From Egerieenecus sp048201975 (GTDB taxonomy: Bacteria; Bacillota; Clostridia; Christensenellales; Aristaeellaceae), in the NCBI GenBank assembly GCA_048201975.1, contig DBFBGQ010000091.1, positions 1-15,455 on the forward strand: a DNA stretch of 15,455 nucleotides. Reading direction: 5' to 3'. The notes under the pieces were generated by a model. That model was not told where the DNA came from. It did not search any database and saw nothing but the letters and a program-made list of their open reading frames with translations. The position numbers were made by a program, and so were the translations under genes. Positions 7,021 to 13,067 of the stretch are shown piece by piece (positions within the stretch are counted from its first letter, which is position 1; each line of letters opens with the position of its first letter).

Positions 7021-8210
7021 TGGCATTCCTCCTCCATCGCGTTTGGAGAGACGTAGATGCAACGCATGCCTGACAGCGAGTAATCCACATCCCGCGGTTT
7101 TGTTACACCCATAAAAAACATGCCGCTATGGTCCACAATCCGGTACGCGCCGCCGCACAGCGGCATAACCTCCCCCTGGGTGCAGATCCAGCGCCAGCCG
7201 GCGGTTTCCGGCAGGCCCTCCACCGGCGGATACAGTCCCAGCAGCTTCAGCCGCTCCGGCACGGTCACATCCGCCGCGGCGCTCACGTCGCAAAAGGCGC
7301 AGTTGCCCATGCTGGCATGCTCCACCCGGTGGGTCAGCCGTACAGCCCCGTCCGTCCCGTCAAAGCGCAGCGTCCCCGGCGCGCCGGGCTGTACCGGAGC
7401 GCCGCTGTCGTCCATCGCCCGCCACAGGGGCGAGTCGGCGCCCAGATCGCCTCCGTTGTCCAGCAGCGCTTCCATGTCCGCCAGCTGGATCTCCCCGTCC
7501 ACCAGGCGAAAGCCGCTGTCCCATTCGTTCAGGTTGCCGATCAGGTCCCAAATGCCTTCCTGCCGGCCGTTGTGCGTCCAGCTGAGAGGGCCGCTGCCCG
7601 TAAGCGATGTCCCCGACGCGGTTACCACGCCCACCTCGTCCAGGGCATAATAGTCATGGCCCCGGTCCGTGTTGCCGGAGAGATGCATCCCCCGGCGCAG
7701 ACATTGCAGCAGAATCGCCATGCGGAGCTGAAAGGGCATCAGCAGCCATCCGTCCCCCTTGGGGCGGATATATCCCGCCGCTTCCCCATAATTCCGGGCG
7801 TTTTGGGGAACGCCCATGGGCAGGGAGGCCGCGCGCCCCTCCACCACGCAGTTGAGATACTTGGACACCCAAATTTCCCGGATCCTCCGTCCGCCGCAAC
7901 GAAAGGCAGGATGCAGCCCCGGCATAGTGCAGCCGAGCAGCAGCTCCTCACAGGTTATGGCGGGAACGCGCACCATCACCGAGGGCACCCCCGCGCCGTC
8001 ATAGAGCACGGTGTTTTCCCCACGGGAGAGCTTCTCCACGGCCGCCGCAAGCGTCTGCCGGGCCTGCTGGATCTCCCCGCGCTTTTCCAGGATTTCCAGT
8101 TCCTTAAGTTCCCCGATTACCTGGGCGGCCGAACCACATACTTTACATTCGTTGAGCAATATTTGATACAGGCTGATATCCTTGAGTCGGTCCCTATACA
8201 TTCGTATCAT
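7017..8210 (-). CDS. Formylglycine-generating-enzyme/C-type-lectin-fold protein, phage-type, function unknown
   Basis: A 397-residue protein and first gene of the operon. Residues ~30-65 look helical and charged (ELKELEILEKRGEIQQARQ), probably a short coiled coil. Residues ~81-390 resemble a C-type-lectin-fold module shared by formylglycine-generating enzymes and many Firmicutes phage structural proteins. Hallmarks are HPAF (100-103), IREIWVSKYLN (110-120), the Gly-rich SLTGSGPLSWTHNG (202-215) and GIWDLIGNLNEW (219-230), where GNLNEW matches the GNxxEW signature. It ends with SGMRCIYVSP (380-389). I see no cysteine pair arranged as in active formylglycine-generating enzymes, so catalysis is doubtful. 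It is Cys-rich for a cytoplasmic protein and lacks a signal peptide or membrane segment. The start at 8210 follows AAGGAAG closely; a GTG one codon earlier or an ATG at 8201 is possible. It is coupled to the permease by an ATGA overlap. Confidence 0.7.
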   Translation of the reverse strand: MIRMYRDRLKDISLYQILLNECKVCGSAAQVIGELKELEILEKRGEIQQARQTLAAAVEKLSRGENTVLYDGAGVPSVMVRVPAITCEELLLGCTMPGLHPAFRCGGRRIREIWVSKYLNCVVEGRAASLPMGVPQNARNYGEAAGYIRPKGDGWLLMPFQLRMAILLQCLRRGMHLSGNTDRGHDYYALDEVGVVTASGTSLTGSGPLSWTHNGRQEGIWDLIGNLNEWDSGFRLVDGEIQLADMEALLDNGGDLGADSPLWRAMDDSGAPVQPGAPGTLRFDGTDGAVRLTHRVEHASMGNCAFCDVSAAADVTVPERLKLLGLYPPVEGLPETAGWRWICTQGEVMPLCGGAYRIVDHSGMFFMGVTKPRDVDYSLSGMRCIYVSPNAMEEECQ

Positions 8211-8227
8211 CACTTCCTTGTGGCTCC

Positions 8228-8258
8228 ATTATAATTGACAGCGCATTGCAATGTGCAA
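8228..8258 (-). promoter_or_regulatory. Candidate promoter of the transporter operon
   Basis: On the minus strand a perfect -10 box TATAAT lies at 8228-8233. The best -35 is TTGCAC at 8253-8258 with a long 19-base spacer. A perfect -10 with a poor, badly spaced -35 is what one expects of a promoter that needs an activator. The start of transcription would fall near 8221, leaving a leader of only about ten bases carrying AAGGAAG. It overlaps the divergent regulator promoter. Confidence 0.6.
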
Positions 8259-8264
8259 TATAAT
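8235..8264 (+). promoter_or_regulatory. Consensus sigma-A promoter of the AraC regulator gene
   Basis: TTGACA at 8235-8240 and TATAAT at 8259-8264 are both exact consensus, with an 18-base spacer. Transcription would start near 8271, leaving a leader of about 78 bases before the ATG at 8349. This rules out the longer reading frame beginning at 8235, whose first codons are the promoter itself. Confidence 0.8.
8241..8259. promoter_or_regulatory. Candidate operator: two interlocking palindromes
   Basis: The spacer between the consensus -35 and -10 boxes is itself symmetric. CATTGCAATG (8244-8253) is a perfect palindrome, and ATTGCA-ATG-TGCAAT (8245-8259) is a second perfect inverted repeat using the same left arm. 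It overlaps the -35 region of the divergent operon promoter as well. A protein bound here would block the regulator's promoter and sit against the operon's promoter. The AraC-family product of 8349-9194 is the obvious candidate binder, by inference only. Confidence 0.55.
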
Positions 8265-8348
8265 ATCGTTACGCCTTCGCAAAATGGAACTTATTCTCCA
8301 CTTAATCGTTGCGTCGGACAGTCTTTTTCGGGAGGTGTTGAGCCAGTT

Positions 8349-9194
8349 ATGCCATATCCCTATGCGAGCAAGCTGCTTCTGTGGCCGTCTTTCTGCGAAA
8401 AAACGCTTGTTACACACCCCTTGCAAATCGACGCCGCCGGAGACGAAAACTGCTTTGCCCAGGTCATCTCCGGCAGGGCGGTGGTGCGCCACAACGGCGC
8501 GGCGTACCCCGTGGGCATCGACGCCGTCATCGTGCTGGGGCGCAATTTTTCCGTGGTCATCGAAAGCCTGCCGGACCATCCTTGCCAGCTTTTGCTCCTG
8601 CGGCTGCGCAACACCAGCGGCTTTCCCAGCCTGGATCTCAATCACCTGTGTCTTACCATGCCCATCGTGGACGCTTTTTTCAGCTTCAAAACCCGCTTTT
8701 GCATCCTCACCGACCGGGAATACATCCGCATAACCTTTTCCGCCATCGAATACGAAATGCACTGGCAGAACCAGGAGCGGGAGCGGATGCTGCACCTGCT
8801 GCTGCAGGAGTTTGTCATCAAGCTTGCCCGGTCCTTCCACGCCCACGAGCGGCCCACCGGGGTACAATTTCTTTCCCGCGCCCGGGAGTATATCCGCAAG
8901 CATTTTCAGCAGGAGATGACCGTGGATGAAATCGCCGCCTATGCGGGCATCAGCCGGTCCTATCTGGCGCAGCTGTTCGCCACCCACATGGGCTACAGCA
9001 CCGTGGAATACATCCAGGCCGTGCGCTGCGACCATGCGGCCTATCTGCTGCGCACCACCCGCTTTGCCGTTGTGGATATCGCCCTGGAGGTGGGCTTCAA
9101 CAGCCGCCAGCACTTTGCGCGCACCTTCAGCAAAATCTACGGCGCCACCCCCAAGCAATACCGTCAGGAATTCAGCGTAAACCAACAGCAATAA
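8349..9194 (+). CDS. AraC-family transcriptional regulator
   Basis: A 281-residue regulator with an N-terminal sensing domain (~1-165; the region ~35-75, with ISGRAVVRHNGAAYPV, has the beta-rich look of a cupin) and a C-terminal AraC DNA-binding domain (~173-272). The two helix-turn-helix motifs are at ~191-212 (MTVDEIAAYAGISRSYLAQLF) and ~239-262, and the signature ends GATPKQYR (265-272). It is transcribed away from the transporter operon from a consensus promoter. It very likely controls that operon in response to the imported compound. GGGAGG lies upstream of the chosen ATG at an unusually wide 13 bases. An open frame extends upstream into the promoter, so 8349 is the first credible start. 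It ends 90 bases before the convergent acetyltransferase gene. Confidence 0.9.
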   Translation: MPYPYASKLLLWPSFCEKTLVTHPLQIDAAGDENCFAQVISGRAVVRHNGAAYPVGIDAVIVLGRNFSVVIESLPDHPCQLLLLRLRNTSGFPSLDLNHLCLTMPIVDAFFSFKTRFCILTDREYIRITFSAIEYEMHWQNQERERMLHLLLQEFVIKLARSFHAHERPTGVQFLSRAREYIRKHFQQEMTVDEIAAYAGISRSYLAQLFATHMGYSTVEYIQAVRCDHAAYLLRTTRFAVVDIALEVGFNSRQHFARTFSKIYGATPKQYRQEFSVNQQQ

Positions 9195-9206
9195 TGCCCC
9201 GCGTCC

Positions 9207-9232
9207 AAAAACAAAAAAGCCGCCCCCGGCGG
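9207..9232 (-). terminator. Intrinsic terminator of the acetyltransferase operon
   Basis: On the minus strand CCGCC-GGG-GGCGG (9220-9232) is followed by CTTTTTTGTTTTT. The stem is short but fully GC and the T tract is strong. It lies about 50 bases past the stop codon at 9284. On the plus strand there is no T run, so it does not clearly end the AraC transcript. Confidence 0.75.
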
Positions 9233-9283
9233 AATGCGGTATCATCCTGCCGCGGACGGTTCCTCCGGCTGCTGCGGCGCGCC

Positions 9284-9874
9284 CTACAGCCCTTGCTCCA
9301 CATAGCGCACCGAGGCGCTGTCCCAGTACCCGCGATAGACCCGTTGCCGGCCGTCCAGGTTCAGCTGGTACAGCCGAAAAATGACCCAAAGATCCTTGGG
9401 CTGCCACTGTTCCCCATAGGAGTATTGATAGCGCATGCCCAGGCGGCGCATCACATGGCCGCTGCGGGGGTTGTTCACGTCATGGGTGGCGGTGACGAAG
9501 GGCACGCCGTCCAGGCGAAGCCGCTCCACCACGGCGGACGCGGCCTCCGTGGCAAATCCATGCCCCCAGCAATCGCTGCGGAAGCCATAGCCCAGGTCGC
9601 GGCTCTCCCCGGCGCTCACGTGCACATAGCCCATGGGCACGCCGTCCTCCCGCCGGCAGACCGCATAACGGTACCCCTCCCCCTGCCCGTAGGCAGACAG
9701 GTAGCGCTCCCACAGCAGCGCCTCCGCTTCCTCCAGTGTCCGCAGGGGAAACCAGGGCAAAAAGCGGTTGGCGGTTTCGTCTCCATAAATTTTCAGCAGC
9801 GCCATCTCATCCCCCGGGGCGAACCGCCGCAGGATCAGCCGCCGGGTTTCCAGGCGCGGGGTGTTCTCCGCCAT
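9284..9874 (-). CDS. GNAT-family N-acetyltransferase (RimJ/RimL type)
   Basis: A 196-residue acetyltransferase that moves an acetyl group from acetyl-CoA to an amine, in this subfamily often a protein N-terminus or a small molecule. It opens with RLETRRLILRRF (7-18), the usual beta1 of RimJ/RimL proteins. GYGFRSDCWGHGFATEA (95-111) is the acetyl-CoA-binding motif, and HDVNNPRSGHVMRRLGM (131-147) is the common Asn-rich helix that closes the fold. The start at 9874 has AAGGAGG 6 bases upstream; the preceding stop codon lies inside that site, so the gene is coupled to the thioesterase. The C-terminal ~35 residues (from ~165) extend past the core fold. Target unknown. Confidence 0.9.
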   Translation of the reverse strand: MAENTPRLETRRLILRRFAPGDEMALLKIYGDETANRFLPWFPLRTLEEAEALLWERYLSAYGQGEGYRYAVCRREDGVPMGYVHVSAGESRDLGYGFRSDCWGHGFATEAASAVVERLRLDGVPFVTATHDVNNPRSGHVMRRLGMRYQYSYGEQWQPKDLWVIFRLYQLNLDGRQRVYRGYWDSASVRYVEQGL

Positions 9875-9884
9875 GGCCGCCTCC

Positions 9885-10352
9885 TTAACCCTTCCGGGCC
9901 TTGCGCGCCTTGGCCCGCAGGGCGCCGGCCTCCCATTCGGCAAAGTCCTCCTCCGTCTCCAGCAGCAGGGAGGGCACGGGGGTGGGTTTGTGGGTCTGCG
10001 GATCCAGGGCCACCATCACCAGATAGGCCCGGTTCACCTGCCGGCGGTCTCCGCCCAGGGACTCCACGAATGTGTCCACCCGCACCTCCATGCTGGTGCG
10101 CCCCACATAGGTGATGCGCCCTTCCATGGCGATGGTGTCGTTGACAAAGGCCGCCGCCTGGAACTCCAGGTGGTCCACCGAGGCGGTGGTCACCTCGCAC
10201 CCGGAGTGCCGGCGGGCCACCACCGCCGCCACCACGTCAATCCACTGCATCAGCCGGCCGCCGAAAAGGCGGTCGTAGCCGTTCAGGTCCGCCGGCATCA
10301 AAATCTCCACATGGGTGGACCGGGAATCCGCAATCCTTTTAGGCGAGCACAT
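9885..10352 (-). CDS. Hotdog-fold acyl-CoA thioesterase (YciA/BACH type)
   Basis: A 155-residue enzyme that hydrolyses acyl-CoA to free acid and CoA. The family's first helix is visible as NGYDRLFGGRLMQWID (24-39). Asn24 and Asp39 match the conserved Asn/Asp positions, although the usual NHxG reads NGYD here. SVDHLEF (58-64) and the central beta strands (75-95, with RITYVGRTSMEV) fit the fold. The last ~25 residues are charged and basic (RAKARKARKG). The start at 10352 has GAGGAGG 6 bases upstream and overlaps the end of the upstream gene by 14 bases in another frame. It is the middle gene of a three-gene operon. Confidence 0.9.
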   Translation of the reverse strand: MCSPKRIADSRSTHVEILMPADLNGYDRLFGGRLMQWIDVVAAVVARRHSGCEVTTASVDHLEFQAAAFVNDTIAMEGRITYVGRTSMEVRVDTFVESLGGDRRQVNRAYLVMVALDPQTHKPTPVPSLLLETEEDFAEWEAGALRAKARKARKG

Positions 10353-11826
10353 GAAATTCCTCCTCACGGCTAAGCATGGTCAACCCCAGCAATTCCCGCG
10401 GTCCCGGCAGCTCCACCGGGGTGAACCAGGCCGGATGATCCTCCATCATGCGCAGCCACACATCCTGCTCCCAGGGAAGCCGCTCCCCGGCCTCCAGCGC
10501 CTCCTGGCACAGGGCCAGCGTCTCCTGGCACACCGCGTCCAATAGCCCCGCCGGCACCACGATCATGGACGTGTCCGGCAGCCCGTCCACCATGGCCAGG
10601 CAAATGGTCTCCTGGCACACCGCGTCCCAGTTCACCGACGCCCCCTCGTACACCGGGTAGCGCTGGTAGCCGAAGTCCAACCAGATGTAGTGGGTCTGGT
10701 TGGGGTATTTTTCCCGGGTTTTGCACAGCAGAAACATCCGGCTGAGCCGCAGGTAGTTCAGCGTATCCTCCGGGCGCAGGGCGGACTCCAGGGGCAGGCC
10801 GTAGCGGCGCTTGTACTCCAGCAGGTTGGGATACTTGCCCATGAGCTGGCGCAGCTTCTCCCCCTCGGCATAGCAAGTCAGGGGCACCGCCCGTATGCGG
10901 CTGAGGTAGCGGAACCAGCAGACGTATTCCTCCGGCAGGTTGGGCGGTAGCGCCGGAAGGTTGATATACGCGGCGGTGCACATGGGCTGGGACCGGTTCC
11001 CCCGGCACAGCGCCCGGTGCGCCGCCTCCTGCCACTTCACCGGCCAGGGCACGCGAATGGGGAAGATCAGCTCCGCGCTGGTGAGACCCAGACGCGCCAT
11101 GGGGCTAAGCTGTCGGGTGTCCAGCCGCAGTCCGAAGCGCTTCTCAAAGCGCTCCAGCACCCGGGCTTCCCCCTCCGCCGGGCAGGGCGGCAAGGGCTCG
11201 TCCGACGTTAAGTGAATCAGCGCCCGGCGCAAGGTGTACACATCCCACCGCTGTTGGAACGCCGCCAGGAACCGCGGCCCCTGGCTGTGGGCCACCTGCT
11301 GAAAAAACGCCGCCGGCCCGAAGCAGAACCGCGGGTGCAGAAACGCGCACCGCTGGGATTGCCGGGCATAGCGCAAGGGCGTCCCCCGGTGAAAGCACAG
11401 CCGGCCTTCCCCGTCAAAGCCCTCCGCCGCCACCGGGCATACCGCGTCCACGGGGTCCTCCGGTCGGGGCAGATATCCCGTCAGCACGCAGGCCGGCACG
11501 TTGCTCCCGGGCTGGCAGTCCCGCAGCTCCCGCAGCAGATGCAGCTCCCAGTTGCGCACAAAGCGCATCTCCGGGCAGCCCATCAGCAGATAGTTCTCCC
11601 CCTGCCACAATTCCTGAAAGTCCAGCCAGGGATCCGCCGCGGGAACCAGAAACTGACACGCCCCCAGCCGACGCAGCGCGGCGATCTCCATCTCGCTGGG
11701 CTCCTCCAGCAGGGAGAGGGCGTAGCTGAGCCGCCGGGGCGCAAAGGCGTTCTCCGACGCGCTGCGCAGCGCCGCCTCCGCCTCTGCGGCCCTGCCCGCC
11801 GCCATCAAAACCAATATGCGCTCCAT
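10339..11826 (-). CDS. Two-domain glycosyltransferase-like protein (GlcNAc-like plus HtrL/YibB-like), uncertain
   Basis: A 495-residue soluble protein that I recognise only by resemblance. A helical start (1-40) precedes a region (~57-205) that follows the outline of bacterial GlcNAc-type glycosyltransferase domains: GENYLL (76-81), FVRNWELHLLREL (89-101), VLTGYLP (114-120), then HPRFCFG (164-170) and RWDVYTL (193-199). The Asp-x-His expected after GENYLL is absent. The second half (~285-475) resembles HtrL/YibB proteins, with YLRLSRMFLL (358-367), HYIWLDFG (379-386) and a late EQDVW (453-457). That suggests a degenerate transferase domain joined to a possibly active one. It contains two copies of DAVCQET (401-407, 430-436). 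There is no signal peptide. AGGAGG lies 8 bases before the start at 11826. I see no strong promoter between it and the terminator at 11895-11927. Confidence 0.55.
   Translation of the reverse strand: MERILVLMAAGRAAEAEAALRSASENAFAPRRLSYALSLLEEPSEMEIAALRRLGACQFLVPAADPWLDFQELWQGENYLLMGCPEMRFVRNWELHLLRELRDCQPGSNVPACVLTGYLPRPEDPVDAVCPVAAEGFDGEGRLCFHRGTPLRYARQSQRCAFLHPRFCFGPAAFFQQVAHSQGPRFLAAFQQRWDVYTLRRALIHLTSDEPLPPCPAEGEARVLERFEKRFGLRLDTRQLSPMARLGLTSAELIFPIRVPWPVKWQEAAHRALCRGNRSQPMCTAAYINLPALPPNLPEEYVCWFRYLSRIRAVPLTCYAEGEKLRQLMGKYPNLLEYKRRYGLPLESALRPEDTLNYLRLSRMFLLCKTREKYPNQTHYIWLDFGYQRYPVYEGASVNWDAVCQETICLAMVDGLPDTSMIVVPAGLLDAVCQETLALCQEALEAGERLPWEQDVWLRMMEDHPAWFTPVELPGPRELLGLTMLSREEEFHVLA
10521..10627. 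repeat. Pair of 20-base direct repeats inside the glycosyltransferase-like gene
   Basis: The same 20 bases occur at 10521-10540 and 10608-10627, in the same reading frame and 87 bases apart, each coding for DAVCQET. A ten-base part (CTCCTGGCAC) occurs again at 10501-10510, coding the related LCQEAL. This suggests an internal 29-residue duplication or selection for the repeated peptide. Confidence 0.85.
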
Positions 11827-11894
11827 GCTCCCGTCCTCCTTCGCCTGGTACGTATGCTATGATTCGCCCTTCCCCCCGCCGCATCCTTGCGAAC

Positions 11895-11927
11895 AAAAAA
11901 AATTCCTCGGGAAGATAACTCCCGAGG
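11895..11927 (-). terminator. Intrinsic terminator of the small membrane protein gene
   Basis: A perfect 8-bp stem CCTCGGGA/TCCCGAGG (11905-11912 with 11920-11927) and a 7-base loop is followed on the minus strand by AATTTTTTTT. It lies 43 bases past the stop codon at 11970 and insulates the next operon. The plus strand has only TTTGTCGTTTCTT after it, so activity in that direction would be weak. Confidence 0.85.
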
Positions 11928-11969
11928 TTTGTCGTTTCTTGCGTGGTTCGGGGAAAAAACAGCGACAGA

Positions 11970-12155
11970 TCAATCGCTCATCGGGTAAACATGCTGGTAT
12001 TCCGTACGGTTCAGCTCTTGTAAGCATTCCAATTCCCGCATGTCCCGATCACGGTTGTTGATCAGGCAGGTCATCACAAGCGTGAAGAGCAGCAACACCA
12101 GGAACAGCATAAAACCGCGCACCTCCTTGTGCATGGGCCGGAAATGATTTTGCAT
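11970..12155 (-). CDS. Small single-pass membrane protein, function unknown
   Basis: A 61-residue protein with a basic N-terminus (HFRPMHKEVR), one membrane helix (~15-33, MLFLVLLLFTLVMTCLI) and a charged tail rich in Arg, Asp and Glu ending in QHVYPMSD. Positive charge before the helix predicts the tail outside the membrane. It is credible as a gene because it sits between its own promoter (12188-12215) and a strong terminator (11895-11927). The start at 12155 has AGGA four bases upstream and suits a transcription start near 12181. An alternative start at 12110, with AAGGAGG 11 bases upstream, would give 46 residues beginning at the membrane helix. No known family recognised. Confidence 0.6.
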   Translation of the reverse strand: MQNHFRPMHKEVRGFMLFLVLLLFTLVMTCLINNRDRDMRELECLQELNRTEYQHVYPMSD

Positions 12156-12238
12156 GATTTCCTGCGTTTTCAGGAATCTTCATCTCTATTATACCCATTT
12201 TTCCGGAAAATTCAAGAGCATTTTGCATGATTCCCTGC
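12147..12238. repeat. 19-base direct repeats around the small gene's promoter and start codon
   Basis: ATTTTGCATGATTTCCTGC (12147-12165) recurs with one change at 12220-12238, 73 bases away. On the minus strand each copy reads GCAGG(A/G)AATCATGCAAAAT. The downstream copy holds the ribosome binding site, start codon and first codons of the membrane protein gene; the upstream copy lies just ahead of the promoter. It may be a partial duplication of the gene start. Confidence 0.8.
12188..12215 (-). promoter_or_regulatory. Promoter of the small membrane protein gene
   Basis: On the minus strand TATAAT (12188-12193) lies 16 bases after TTGAAT (12210-12215), predicting transcription from near 12181. 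The spacer carries the palindrome TTTTCCGGAAAA (centre ~12204), a possible regulator site. Confidence 0.6.
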
Positions 12239-12338
12239 ATGAATTTTTCCGGGGCATACCTTGCAAAATGCCCCCGCCGCTCCGCATTCCAGCCCGAAAA
12301 ATGCATGTTTGTCCCCAGCGTCCTGCATCCTTCGCAGC

Positions 12339-12374
12339 AAAAAGCCTCCTCCTGCCGAAAGGCAGAGGGAGGCT
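12339..12374 (-). terminator. Intrinsic terminator of the coiled-coil protein gene
   Basis: A 14-position stem (AGCCTCC... with its complement, one mismatch and one G-T pair) is closed by a four-base loop, GAAA on the plus strand and TTTC on the minus strand. On the minus strand it is followed by a T run ahead of GCTGCG. It begins about 20 bases past the stop codon at 12397. Confidence 0.85.
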
Positions 12375-12396
12375 TCAAGCGCTCCGCAACGCATGC

Positions 12397-12828
12397 TTAC
12401 TTCAGCGAAGCCAGCAGCTCTTCCATGCTGGTGCCCTTTTCCTTCAGCGCGGACAGCAGCGCCTGATACTGCGGATCCTGGGCAGCCTTGCGGGGGCGGG
12501 GCGTCCTGGCGGGCTTATCCTTGGAGGCAATCAGCCGCTCCCGGCGGGCGCGCACCTTTTCCAGGGCGCTCTGGCTCTTGCCCAGCACTTCCTGACGCTC
12601 GGCCAGCAGAGCGGCGGTTTTGTCCACCAGGACCTGACGGGTGGCGTTCAGCTTTTCCAGCTGCGCAATCTTGGCGTCCGCCAAGGCGATGCGCTCGTCA
12701 ATAGAAGGATACGGCTTGCGGGCTTTTGCTTCCTTGGTTGCCTGCGCCTGTTCCATTTCTTCCGCCAAAGCCACTTTTTCCGTTTTTTCACTCTTTGCCT
12801 TCGTAGGGGTACGCTTTGCTCTTGGCAT
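12397..12828 (-). CDS. Basic coiled-coil protein, possible nucleic-acid binder
   Basis: A 143-residue protein of no family I can name. Residues 1-40 are Lys/Arg/Thr/Ala-rich and probably disordered. Residues ~43-100 form a long charged helix, probably a coiled coil (DERIALADAKIAQLEKLNATRQVLVDK onward). Residues 105-114 (KPARTPRPRK) recall an AT-hook-like basic Pro segment. Residues ~116-143 form a short helical hairpin (QYQALLSALKEKGTSMEELLASLK). The layout of oligomerising coil, basic linker and small end domain is that of some nucleoid-associated or RNA-binding proteins, but this is only an analogy. It stands alone with its own promoter (12891-12919) and terminator (12339-12374). AAGGAG lies about 10 bases before the ATG. 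Confidence 0.75.
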   Translation of the reverse strand: MPRAKRTPTKAKSEKTEKVALAEEMEQAQATKEAKARKPYPSIDERIALADAKIAQLEKLNATRQVLVDKTAALLAERQEVLGKSQSALEKVRARRERLIASKDKPARTPRPRKAAQDPQYQALLSALKEKGTSMEELLASLK

Positions 12829-12890
12829 GTTAATCGGCTCCTTTGACTGTGTAATGAATTCTGGTATATTTTGTTAGCTCCCTATAACGT

Positions 12891-12919
12891 ATTATAATAG
12901 ATCCCGCAATGGTATGCAA
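12891..12919 (-). promoter_or_regulatory. Promoter of the coiled-coil protein gene
   Basis: On the minus strand TATAAT (12891-12896) is preceded by TTGCAT (12914-12919) with a 17-base spacer. The -10 is perfect and the -35 poor. Transcription would begin near 12884, with a leader of about 56 bases. The rest of the stretch 12829-13067 holds no gene. An imperfect inverted repeat (CCTGCGGCGCAC-like arms near 13010-13060) lies past the LysR stop codon but lacks a T run. Confidence 0.6.
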
Positions 12920-13067
12920 GCAGTTTTTTAAGAAATATCCCATGTTTTACATTCTTTGCCGCCACATTTTTGCACATTCATCGCAGAAAGCGCTCTGCTA
13001 ATTTTTCCCTGCGCCGCACTTTGCTTTCTCCGGATCGCATTTCATGTGCGCCGCAGGAAGCGACAAA

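Noticed and set aside
7017..8210. Diversity-generating retroelement target
   Set aside because: The lectin-like fold invited the idea, but there is no reverse transcriptase, template repeat or matching variable repeat in the window.
8229..9407. Minus-strand open frame of 392 codons
   Set aside because: Antisense to the AraC regulator and running through its promoter and the convergent terminator; no plausible start site.
12049..12378. Minus-strand frame of 109 codons
   Set aside because: It crosses a terminator hairpin and the promoter of the small membrane protein; the translation shows no coherent fold.
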